Assembly: GCF_002072955.1 (NCBI RefSeq)
Contig: NZ_LPUF01000001.1
Coordinates: 1,448,896 to 1,512,895 of the forward strand
DNA length: 64,000 nt
Source: Methyloprofundus sedimenti
GTDB lineage: Bacteria; Pseudomonadota; Gammaproteobacteria; Methylococcales; Methylomonadaceae
Direction: 5' to 3'
Each line of letters begins with the position of its first letter. Positions within the stretch are counted from its first letter, which is position 1. Position numbers and translations under genes: made by a program. The notes under the pieces were generated by a model. That model was not told where the DNA came from and searched no databases. It worked only from the letters and a program-made list of their open reading frames with translations. This document shows, one piece after another, positions 1-7,716 of the stretch.

Positions 1-1368
1 TGAGTCGTGCAAGGAAACAACGGTGCCTATAATAAATAAGGTTGGCGCCTGAATACCCTGGCCTTTAAGCTTTTCTGGTAAAGTGCCCAGCGTTCCGGTA
101 ATCACTCTCTGTCTATGCGTCGTACCTTGTTGTATTAATGCAATCGGTAAATCAGAGGAAGCTCCATGCTGAATCATGGATTGGCAGATTATCTCCAGTC
201 CTACAAGCCCCATATAAATTACGATTGTTTGGTTTGGAGCAGATAGCTGTTGCCAATTTAAATTAACGGAATTATTTTTTAAATGACCGGTAATAAAGGT
301 ACATGATTGGGCGTGGTCTCTGTGAGTAAGGGGAATGCCTGCATAGGTTGCACAGCCAGATGCTGCTGTGATACCGGGGACTACCTGGAAGTTGATATTT
401 TGCTCGACCAGTGTTTCAATTTCTTCACCACCGCGACCAAAAATAAAAGGGTCTCCCCCTTTTAAGCGCACAACGCGTTTGCCTTTTTTTGCCAGGCGGG
501 CCAGTAATTCATTAATCGATTCCTGAGCCAGGCTATGATTGTCACGTTGTTTTCCAACATATATTTTTTCTGCATCACGACGAACCAGCTGCAGAATCTC
601 CTCAGAAACCAGGCGATCATAAACAACCACATCGGCTTGCTGCATCAAACGTAAAGCGCGAAAGGTCAGTAAATCAGGGTCGCCAGGCCCAGCGCCAACT
701 AGATAAACTTCACCTGTATTGTCCAGGTTCTCAGGGTTTTCAAGTATTGCATTTTTTAAGCGTGCTTCTGCTTCGGCCTCTTTGCCTGAGTAAAATAGCT
801 CGGCAATTGAACCTTGCAATACGTTTTCCCAGAATATGCGTCGTTGTGCGGGGGGATTAATGTGCTCTTTAACTAATGCCCTGTATTTTTCAGCAAGTTT
901 AGCCATTCTGCCAAAAGCAGGCGGGATAAGGCTTTCCAGTTTTGCGCGTAATAAACGGGCGAGTACTGGTGATGCACCTCCTGAGGAAACGGCTGCAACT
1001 ATCGGTGAGCGGTCAATAATTGCCGGAACAATAAAGCTACACAGGGCAGGGTTATCCACAACATTGACGGGTATATTGTGTGCATCAGCCGTTGCTGCAA
1101 CCAATATATTAATATCGGCTTGATTAGTTGCTGAAATAATCAGACGTTGTTGAGTAATGTCATCAGGACTGAATTTTTTCAGCTGTATTTTTATATCTGG
1201 ATTATTTGCCGCTAACTGATAAACACTATCACTTATTTCTGGCGCAATCACTGAAATAATCGCCCCTGCTTTGGCAAGTAATTCAATTTTTCGTGCAGCA
1301 ATATCACCCGCACCAATAACCAGGCAGTTTTTGTTTTTTAAATCGATAAAAAGTGGAAAATAGTCCAT
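1..1368 (-). CDS. cysG: Siroheme synthase CysG (3' end cut by window edge)
   Basis: Bifunctional siroheme synthase: the N-terminal half acts as precorrin-2 dehydrogenase and sirohydrochlorin ferrochelatase, and the C-terminal half methylates uroporphyrinogen III with SAM. My minus-strand translation starts MDYFPLFIDL and reaches a Rossmann GAGDIAARK motif near residue 20, followed by the CysG dimerisation region. Near residue 220 the methyltransferase domain begins with VYLVGAGPGDPDLLTF, then VRLKGGDPFIFGRGGEE and VPGITAA. 456 codons lie in the window, so only a few C-terminal residues are missing compared with the roughly 460-residue family. Siroheme serves sulfite and nitrite reductases. 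The gene is divergent from the TusA-like gene, itself a sulfur-handling family. Confidence 0.95.
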   Translation of the reverse strand, partial: MDYFPLFIDLKNKNCLVIGAGDIAARKIELLAKAGAIISVIAPEISDSVYQLAANNPDIKIQLKKFSPDDITQQRLIISATNQADINILVAATADAHNIPVNVVDNPALCSFIVPAIIDRSPIVAAVSSGGASPVLARLLRAKLESLIPPAFGRMAKLAEKYRALVKEHINPPAQRRIFWENVLQGSIAELFYSGKEAEAEARLKNAILENPENLDNTGEVYLVGAGPGDPDLLTFRALRLMQQADVVVYDRLVSEEILQLVRRDAEKIYVGKQRDNHSLAQESINELLARLAKKGKRVVRLKGGDPFIFGRGGEEIETLVEQNINFQVVPGITAASGCATYAGIPLTHRDHAQSCTFITGHLKNNSVNLNWQQLSAPNQTIVIYMGLVGLEIICQSMIQHGASSDLPIALIQQGTTHRQRVITGTLGTLPEKLKGQGIQAPTLFIIGTVVSLHDS

Positions 1369-1468
1369 GTAATGATAATAAATCTATAAGTTCATTGTTC
1401 AGGAAAAGTCTTGTGATGCTATTATATATGCTCTTTATAAAGCATGATTGAGAAAATTTAAAATCAGA

Positions 1469-1699
1469 ATGATTGAATTTAATATTGAAGTAGATGCCGC
1501 TGGTTTACATTGTCCTTTACCCTTATTGCGCTTAAAAAAAGCCTTGAAAGGTATGCTCTCAGGTGAAATTGTGCGGGTTATTGCTACTGATCCCGCTGCA
1601 CATCTGGATTTTGGTGTTTATAGTGAGCAAACGGGCCATGAAATTATCGAATATATCCGTGAAGAGGAGCAGCAAATTTTTTATGTGCAGAAAAAATAG
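1469..1699 (+). CDS. TusA-family sulfurtransferase-like protein
   Basis: Small (76 aa) protein of the TusA/SirA/YedF family, cytoplasmic carriers of persulfide sulfur. The diagnostic Cys-Pro-x-Pro motif is seen as GLHCPLPLLRLKKAL, with the putative active cysteine at residue 15, followed by a beta-alpha-beta pattern. An upstream TTG at 1448 is in frame, but the ATG at 1469 gives the normal N-terminus of the family, in which only about 14 residues precede the cysteine. It lies divergently next to cysG. Which partner or pathway it serves (tRNA thiolation, molybdenum cofactor or sulfur oxidation) cannot be told from sequence. Confidence 0.85.
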   Translation: MIEFNIEVDAAGLHCPLPLLRLKKALKGMLSGEIVRVIATDPAAHLDFGVYSEQTGHEIIEYIREEEQQIFYVQKK

Positions 1700-1950
1700 T
1701 CGATGGTTACTGGCTAAAACTAACGAAAGGCAGGCTAAATTTCTTTTCAATCGATAAGTATTTTCCTGTGACCTTGTTTAGTTTAAAACTTAGCGTTTAC
1801 TTTTCCTGTTCAAATGACAATATGAGTGACGGGCTCGTTATTCCTGCATGTTGTTAGCAGGCATCCAGGTGGCTATTGACTAGATTCTCGTTGAAGGATC
1901 TCGCGACTGACAGGGTGATGATTTATTGATGCAGGAAAAATAACATAAGT

Positions 1951-3693
1951 ATGCAGATTATATTTAAAGAATACAGCAAGGTCATCTGGCAGAAAAAATG
2001 GTATTTCCTGTTGTGTCTTCTCGGCTTAAGCAGCGCGACGATACTGGATTTTTATGTGCCTGTTTTATATAAAAACATTGCCAATGGGCTGGCCTCGGAA
2101 TATTCCGCTGCTACTCATGCGATGATGCTGCATAATCTGGTCCTGATTGCAGTGTTCTATGCTGGTATCTGGTTATCTTGGCGGGTTCTGGAATTTGGCA
2201 TTATACCGGTTGATGGCGGTGGTGTAAGCCTGCTGGAAAAACGCTGTTTTGATGTGTTGAAAAAACAGAAGTATATTTTCTTCGAAAACAGCTTTTCTGG
2301 CAGTCTGATTAAACAGGCGAACCGGTTTTCACGGTCTTTTGAAATTATTATGGACTGGTGTTTGTTTCAGTTATTTCAAAACATCCTGGCTATCAGCATA
2401 GCTTTTGTTATTTTCTATCAGCAACAACCTCGGTTCGCCCTATATTTTCTTGCCTGGGTCGTTGTCTATCTAGCATGGAATATAGGTTTTTCATGGTGGA
2501 AGCTAAGATTTGACGAGGCCGTTGCTAAAGCGGATTCGAAAGTAGGGGGTGTGTACTCAGATGCTATCAGCAACATCTTTATCGTCAAGAGTTTTGTACT
2601 CGAAAATATCGAACAGCAGCGTGTTGATCAGGCTGCTGATGAAGTGTATCAACGCAAAAAAATTGCGTGGATCTTGATGTTTATTTCTTTTGCCGTTCAA
2701 GGTTTGATGATCTTTGCTATAGAGCTGTTATTGATGTATTTAATGATCAGTAAATGGCAGACAAGTAATTTCCAGGTAGGTGAGTTTGTTTTATTCCAGT
2801 CGATTCTGCTGATGTTGATACAGCGACTGTGGGAGTTTGGACGCAATTTGCGTAATTTCTTTACCGCACTGGCCGATGCGACGGAAATGAGTGCAGTGTT
2901 TAAAAATACTGATCTGGAACTGGATAGTCCTCAGGCAAAAATGCAGAAAATTTCCCGAGGGCAGGTTAGTTTTAATAATATTAGCTTTGCCTATGCCGGT
3001 CGTCAGCCTTTATTTCAGGATTTCTCTTTGCACATAAAAGCTGGCGAGAAAGTTGCGCTGGTAGGGCACTCAGGTTCTGGTAAGTCGTCATTGACGCGTT
3101 TATTATTCAGGTTTGTTGATGCGCAAAGCGGGACAATTCAGTTCGATGGTATAAATAGCAGGGATTTTACTTTGGCGTCATTGCGCCAGCAAATAACCCT
3201 GATCCCACAGCAACCGGAGTTATTTCATCGCTCAGTACGTGATAATATCACGATGGGTACGGAGGTGTCTGATATTGAATTGCACGAGATTGCGGCAAAG
3301 GCTCATAGTCTGGATTTTATTCGGCAATTGCCGCAGCAATTTGAGACTAAAGTGGGTGAGCGGGGTGTCAAGTTATCGGGTGGAGAAAAACAACGTATAG
3401 CTATTGCCCGTGCCTTTCTGGAAGACGCACCGATCGTGGTTTTAGATGAAGCGACGAGTGCGCTGGATTCACTAACTGAGCAACAAGTTCAAGTGGCCAT
3501 TTTTGAATTACTGAAACATAAAACCGCTCTGGTTATTGCACATCGTTTGTCTACTATTCTACGTATGGACAGAATTATCGTACTGGAACACGGGCAGATA
3601 ATAGAGCAGGGAACTCACCAGCAATTATTAGCACATCAGGGACGTTATTTTCAAATGTGGCAGCACCAGCAAGGTGAATTTCTGGGCGAATAG
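1951..3693 (+). CDS. ABC transporter, fused permease/ATPase (ABCB/MsbA type)
   Basis: Half-size ABC exporter of 580 aa. The N-terminal 320 residues are rich in hydrophobic helices (about six membrane spans, the first near residues 18-38), and the C-terminal part is a full nucleotide-binding domain. Visible motifs are Walker A GHSGSGKSS at about 372-380, signature LSGGEKQR near 475, Walker B IVVLDEA near 495 with the following SALD, and the H-loop IAHRLST. It would work as a homodimer in the inner membrane, exporting a lipid, peptide or drug. The substrate cannot be named. No partner gene lies next to it; an untranslated gap of about 250 nt precedes it. Confidence 0.9.
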   Translation: MQIIFKEYSKVIWQKKWYFLLCLLGLSSATILDFYVPVLYKNIANGLASEYSAATHAMMLHNLVLIAVFYAGIWLSWRVLEFGIIPVDGGGVSLLEKRCFDVLKKQKYIFFENSFSGSLIKQANRFSRSFEIIMDWCLFQLFQNILAISIAFVIFYQQQPRFALYFLAWVVVYLAWNIGFSWWKLRFDEAVAKADSKVGGVYSDAISNIFIVKSFVLENIEQQRVDQAADEVYQRKKIAWILMFISFAVQGLMIFAIELLLMYLMISKWQTSNFQVGEFVLFQSILLMLIQRLWEFGRNLRNFFTALADATEMSAVFKNTDLELDSPQAKMQKISRGQVSFNNISFAYAGRQPLFQDFSLHIKAGEKVALVGHSGSGKSSLTRLLFRFVDAQSGTIQFDGINSRDFTLASLRQQITLIPQQPELFHRSVRDNITMGTEVSDIELHEIAAKAHSLDFIRQLPQQFETKVGERGVKLSGGEKQRIAIARAFLEDAPIVVLDEATSALDSLTEQQVQVAIFELLKHKTALVIAHRLSTILRMDRIIVLEHGQIIEQGTHQQLLAHQGRYFQMWQHQQGEFLGE

Positions 3694-3854
3694 TTAACTT
3701 GCATTTCCTTGCCAAATAAGATATTTCTGTATTCTGCGGGTTCGTCAGAGCAATGTACTTACTTGATAATAAATGAAATAATGCGGTAAATGCAAAAGTA
3801 TAGCTGAAAAGAGTATTATTGCATTCACGACATCAAAAAAAGCAAGGATAAGAT

Positions 3855-4424
3855 ATGAGTGAATTAACTGAGGTAGATTACGGACCATTACAAGACTTGA
3901 TCGGAATTTGGCAGGGAGATAAAGGACTTGATATTGCCCCTGATCCAGAGGGTTCAGAAAACAGCCCTTATTATGAAAGCATTAATTACTCAGCCTGTGG
4001 TGATGTGACTAATGCTGAAACTCAGGTTTTAGCAGCAATTTATTATCGCCAGATCGTTAAACGTAAATCCGATAATAGTGTATTTCACGACCAAACGGGA
4101 TACTGGATGTGGGATGCTGCAAGGCAGCTTGTTATGCATTCTCTAGCCATACCGCGCGCTGTATGTGTGCTTGCGGGTGGGCAGTATACTGGACGCAAGG
4201 CGCCGGATGGGAGCGTCATCATAGAGGTGGCCGCTTATGCTGATAATCCGGACTGGGCAATTATTCAGTCGCCCTTTATGCAGGAAAATGCGCGAACCAC
4301 AACTTTTAGTCACAGCATTACGCTAGGCAATGGCAAGTTATCCTATGCGCAAACCATGATGATTGATATTTATGGTAAAACCTTCGAGCATACTGACAAG
4401 AATGAATTGTTGCTTGTAGCATAA
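3855..4424 (+). CDS. Heme-binding beta-barrel (nitrobindin/FABP-like) protein
   Basis: 189-aa soluble protein resembling the nitrobindin / THAP4 C-terminal family of small ten-stranded barrels that bind ferric heme and react with nitric oxide. The N-terminal Gly-x-Trp-x-Gly signature is seen as GIWQG (residues 17-21). The C-terminal FEHTDKNELL stretch fits the conserved end with a His near the heme-ligand position. The protein is somewhat longer than minimal family members, with an insert after the GxWxG motif. There is no signal peptide, so it is probably cytoplasmic. A ribosome-binding AGGATAAG precedes the ATG. It stands alone, and a strong palindrome separates it from the convergent membrane gene. 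Heme binding is inferred from family resemblance. Confidence 0.7.
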   Translation: MSELTEVDYGPLQDLIGIWQGDKGLDIAPDPEGSENSPYYESINYSACGDVTNAETQVLAAIYYRQIVKRKSDNSVFHDQTGYWMWDAARQLVMHSLAIPRAVCVLAGGQYTGRKAPDGSVIIEVAAYADNPDWAIIQSPFMQENARTTTFSHSITLGNGKLSYAQTMMIDIYGKTFEHTDKNELLLVA

Positions 4425-4427
4425 TAC

Positions 4428-4488
4428 CGTAGGGCGGCGCTTTAGCCCGCTGTCTGGGTATGCTGGCGGGCTAAAGCACCGCCCTACG
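4428..4488. repeat. Palindromic REP-like element / bidirectional terminator
   Basis: Two 23-nt arms (4428-4450 and 4466-4488) are inverted copies with one mismatch, separated by a 15-nt loop. The arms begin CGTAGGGCGG and contain TTTAGCCCGC. The element sits exactly between the stop codons of two convergent genes. It lacks a clear U-tract, so it looks more like a dispersed REP-type palindrome that may also end transcription from both sides. No second copy was noticed in the window. Confidence 0.75.
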
Positions 4489-4489
4489 A

Positions 4490-5272
4490 TTAATAAGGTT
4501 GACGTTTTTTTAGCATCAAATAAATACAATAAGTTGCAGCAGCGGCAAACAAATGTTTTGCTGTATGTCCGCTAATTATTCCGGCACTAAGCTCAAAGAT
4601 ACCTCTGTCATTGAGTTCTAAAATCTTGGCAAGAATGTAAAATACTAATCCATACAGCAGGTAATGGCGAAGTGTGTACTGGCTTTTATATAGAAACAGT
4701 ATCAGTGGTATGGCTACTAAAGTGCCGAATTGAATAATAGCGTAAAATCGTAAATCCCCTGTGAAATGCCAATAGATAACACACGAAGCACCTGTTAACA
4801 GGCTTGCGGGCAAGAGAGGTTTTTCCAGTCGCTGAGAAACATTATCGACCAGTAATGCGCTAAACAGACTCATAAAACAAATCGTTATCGGCAAACGATC
4901 CCAGACTAGAGTTTGATTATTGGGGTTCCAGTGATAATAGCCAGAACCTGCTGCGACAAGAATCAGGCCGATAAAGTAAACCTGCCATGAAAGGGATATG
5001 TGCGTATTTTTTCTTAAACAATATAATAGTCCGGCCAATCCAAAAAGCGCAAAGGGTAGATTGCTGATGACATCAGCAGCGTTGGGGATAAATAACCAGG
5101 GTCTGGTATCAGCGAGTATGTGATAACTGGATTTTTGTAATACCGGGTCGGTGACGAGTAAAGTAACGCTGAGCAGAATAAAAAAGCTTATAAAAATACG
5201 AAAAAGCCACTTGTGCTTTGGGTGGTTTGCTAATGCTTGAATAAATTTAAAAGCCTGTGAGTATTCTTTCAT
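4490..5272 (-). CDS. Alkaline-ceramidase-like (CREST family) membrane protein
   Basis: 260-aa polytopic membrane protein with about seven hydrophobic helices. Conserved polar groups match the CREST hydrolase superfamily (alkaline ceramidases, PAQR receptors): an Asn/Asp-bearing motif NAADVISNLPF near residue 65, a YYHWNP...WDRLP motif near 112-126, and a GHTAKHLFAAAA motif near the C-terminus. The His and Asp residues would build a zinc site in the membrane. Bacterial members are mostly annotated as hypothetical. The substrate is unknown and may be an amide lipid. It is transcribed alone towards the palindrome at 4428-4488. Confidence 0.6.
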   Translation of the reverse strand: MKEYSQAFKFIQALANHPKHKWLFRIFISFFILLSVTLLVTDPVLQKSSYHILADTRPWLFIPNAADVISNLPFALFGLAGLLYCLRKNTHISLSWQVYFIGLILVAAGSGYYHWNPNNQTLVWDRLPITICFMSLFSALLVDNVSQRLEKPLLPASLLTGASCVIYWHFTGDLRFYAIIQFGTLVAIPLILFLYKSQYTLRHYLLYGLVFYILAKILELNDRGIFELSAGIISGHTAKHLFAAAATYCIYLMLKKRQPY

Positions 5273-5361
5273 GCTATGAATCTTATTATGTTTAACACAG
5301 CAAGGGAATGAGCAGAGAAGACTCGATGATCTGGGGAGCAGGAGTTTATTTCGCTTTGAAA

Positions 5362-5383
5362 GATACAGGCCGTAGCCTGTATC
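5362..5383. terminator. Perfect 9-bp hairpin downstream of the outer-membrane gene
   Basis: GATACAGGC and GCCTGTATC form a perfect 9-bp stem with a CGTA loop, 28 nt past the stop of the minus-strand gene at 5411. On the minus strand only TTTC follows, so termination strength is doubtful. It may instead stabilise the mRNA 3' end. Confidence 0.5.
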
Positions 5384-5410
5384 TCAGGAGAGATGCTTTA
5401 ATCCAGATTA

Positions 5411-6259
5411 TTAAAGTTCTCCGAAAATAAAGCTGACAGTGGCACCGATAGACCAGGTAGGCCCCAGGTCAGGCGTAACAACATTATAATACCCTTGTAC
5501 TCGTGTATCTATGGCATTTTCGCCAACAGCAAATAGTTTACCAACACCGGCGCCGATTGGCACTGTCCAGCGTTGATCAGAAGGGGATCGCCAGTTGGCA
5601 ATTACTTCCATATTTGATAGCAGGTACCAGCCATCTGGCAAATTATAATTAACAGTCGGCTTAAGTATCATTTGACTGACAGCTTCTCTTTCCGAACTAC
5701 CAAAGACTGACCAGATTTGTTGCGCCTGGAAAGCCAGTGTCCAGTCTGTTGGAGTCTGGTAAACGAACATAGCAGCCGGCCCCATACTGAATTTACCACT
5801 ACCCAGTTCACGCGATGGCTCATCAGTCGGAAAAACAAATGTGGGTCCAATACCGAAGGAAATTTCATCATTAATGTCTGGCGAAATATAACTGGTAAAG
5901 AAGGTATCGGCTAAACCAGCCGCATAACCATCGCTTCCTCCATGTCCATTACCTGTATAAGGCTCTGGCAATCCTCTAATTCCAGTTATGTCCCCTGGTG
6001 TCCCCATAACATTCAAGGTTAGCTGGTTAATAATATTCCAGCCATCGAACTTGATTGGCATGATCGGTGCAAAACTGCCTATATTCACGCCGCCATCAGG
6101 AGCTCCACCATGATACTTGTATTCGATCGGTAAGCTAAAATTAGGACTTAATGGATTTTGTGCCGCTCTTTGCCACTCGGATAGAGTAGGTGGAATATCA
6201 TCATATGCCAGAGCAGAAAATGATATCAGGGAGGCGGAAATAAGGATGAAATAACGCAT
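5411..6259 (-). CDS. Predicted outer-membrane beta-barrel protein
   Basis: 282-aa protein with a clear signal peptide (MRYFILISASLISFSALA, cleaved before YDD). Alternating beta-strand segments run to a C-terminus ending in a barrel-like strand (GATVSFIFGEL). Aromatic and glycine-rich strands such as EISFGIGPTFVF and WSIGATVSF recall the neuromedin U / phenol-degradation meta-pathway type of outer-membrane proteins, which have no agreed function. It starts only 7 nt after the stop of the propeller gene upstream, so the two are almost certainly cotranscribed. This suggests the barrel and the propeller protein act on a shared substrate, which is not identifiable here. Confidence 0.65.
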   Translation of the reverse strand: MRYFILISASLISFSALAYDDIPPTLSEWQRAAQNPLSPNFSLPIEYKYHGGAPDGGVNIGSFAPIMPIKFDGWNIINQLTLNVMGTPGDITGIRGLPEPYTGNGHGGSDGYAAGLADTFFTSYISPDINDEISFGIGPTFVFPTDEPSRELGSGKFSMGPAAMFVYQTPTDWTLAFQAQQIWSVFGSSEREAVSQMILKPTVNYNLPDGWYLLSNMEVIANWRSPSDQRWTVPIGAGVGKLFAVGENAIDTRVQGYYNVVTPDLGPTWSIGATVSFIFGEL

Positions 6260-6266
6260 GGTGAAA

Positions 6267-7283
6267 TTAATCTTTTGTAAAGTGGCTATGGGCTAGCTCA
6301 TTAAAAATAAAGTCATCACTGACTGGTTCTATCTGAAAAATACGATTGGGCATCCTGGTATTAAAGGTTCTCTCCTGACCATTCTGATTGCGTTCGCGTA
6401 AGTTAAACGAATTACAATCGGCAATTAAATGCGAGCCAGAGGGGAGCTCAATGGCATCCTGTACCCATTTCACCGGAAATAATGGACTGGTGCCGGCAAT
6501 CACCTCCAGCAATTGAAAATCACGGTCATAGACACGGGCCTCACCCTTACGCGAGTTTGCCAGGATATACCCTTTGGAATGCGGCCGTATATGATGCGCA
6601 CCGTTCAGGTTTTCAATAACTATATCTAATTCCAGTGTCTCCCGGTCAATGCGAGCTACTTTACCTTGATAAAACAGGATGGTAAGAATTTTGCTTTCAT
6701 CATAAGGATCAACGATAGCAGAATTTAAATGAGTCGTTTGTAAACGGCCTGGATAGCACAAATTGCGATGATCAATGTTATGATCAATTGTGCGTTCGCC
6801 ACCACCATATCGGGTCGAATAACCTTGTTCGGTACCAAACCAGGACCAGATGATTTCACCTTGTAAATCAACTTCCAGAATCGCATCAATACCACTGGAG
6901 GTGATTAATAAACCATTTTTAGTGCGCCGCAGTGAACGTAGCTGAGAAAATAAAGGGTGCTTTATTTCCAGGTCTATTTCACCTTGATCATTCAGGCGGA
7001 GTATATGTTCATCACCTGGAGTGCCATCAACACAGCAGGGCAGGCCAGTTAAGAAGTACAAGCCTTCGCCAGCAACATATTCCATGCCAAAAGGTTTCGT
7101 CGGGTAAATTTCATCTACTAAGCGAAACTTTCCTAAAGGCTCGAGTTGTTCCAGTAATTGAATTTTTCCACCTGGAGAACCTGTAAATACATCACTAGAT
7201 TTGTCTTTGCCTTTGATGATGCGATTTAAGCGAAATTTGGCATAATCCCAATTGGTTTGTGGGTAGGAAATTAAAAAACGCAT
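6267..7283 (-). CDS. Arylsulfotransferase-like / NHL beta-propeller protein
   Basis: About 338 aa from the ATG at 7283, which has GGAG 11 nt upstream; an in-frame extension to 7376 is less likely. Repeated strand patterns ending in Trp/Asp blades (for example EIIWSWFG, TTHLNSAIVDPYDESKIL, GYILANSRKGEARVYD) match the propeller of bacterial aryl-sulfate sulfotransferases and NHL proteins. The His-Asn pair in THLNS resembles the conserved motif of that group. No signal peptide is apparent, so it may be cytoplasmic, unlike classical periplasmic ASST. It heads a two-gene unit with the outer-membrane protein. Enzymatic activity is unproven; it could be a structural or regulatory propeller. Confidence 0.55.
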   Translation of the reverse strand: MRFLISYPQTNWDYAKFRLNRIIKGKDKSSDVFTGSPGGKIQLLEQLEPLGKFRLVDEIYPTKPFGMEYVAGEGLYFLTGLPCCVDGTPGDEHILRLNDQGEIDLEIKHPLFSQLRSLRRTKNGLLITSSGIDAILEVDLQGEIIWSWFGTEQGYSTRYGGGERTIDHNIDHRNLCYPGRLQTTHLNSAIVDPYDESKILTILFYQGKVARIDRETLELDIVIENLNGAHHIRPHSKGYILANSRKGEARVYDRDFQLLEVIAGTSPLFPVKWVQDAIELPSGSHLIADCNSFNLRERNQNGQERTFNTRMPNRIFQIEPVSDDFIFNELAHSHFTKD

Positions 7284-7716
7284 ATAAAGGATTCTCCGAA
7301 TATCTAATATGTTTACTTGAGTAATCGAGTAAAAAGTAATGTAATATAAATAAAGGTATTTATCAGGGGTAAGCAAATCAATTATTACAGTCAGGAAAGC
7401 ACATCACCAGGCAGGTGATGAGTGCTTTTTAATATAATTATAGTTTGATTGTGCTGTAACAATGCCTATAAATGAGTGTTAAACTCAACGCATGATTATA
7501 GCGTAAAACGTGTGTTAAGGAGTGCAGATATTCATAATATCAGAAAGTTTATATTCAAAATCTAATAATTTAATGTATGGGGCGCATGGAATACAGGAAG
7601 TGTTTTGTCGTCGCATCCGGTATTTCAAAAGTGCCATAGGGGCTACAAATCGCTTTGGATTTTAGAGAAATTAAGGATAAGGTGCCAGAGTAAAAGAAAT
7701 TCAAAGGATTTAAGTC
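7284..7716. other. Intergenic region between divergent genes
   Basis: This 433-bp stretch lies between the propeller gene (minus) and the DUF255 gene (plus). It is AT-rich and must hold both promoters. The only clear structure is the terminator-like hairpin at 7397-7430. No ORF with coding character was seen on either strand, and no promoter boxes were convincing enough to place. Confidence 0.6.
7397..7430 (+). terminator. Orphan rho-independent terminator-like hairpin
   Basis: The arms AAGCACATCACC and GGTGAT..GTGCTT pair over 12 bp, with a 2-nt bulge and an AGGCA loop, followed by a T-run on the plus strand. No plus-strand gene ends here. It could therefore end a small RNA, block transcription into the downstream gene, or form part of a 5' leader. 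Confidence 0.45.

Noticed and set aside
836-1123. Open frame on the plus strand over cysG
   Set aside because: It is the reverse shadow of the clear siroheme synthase frame.
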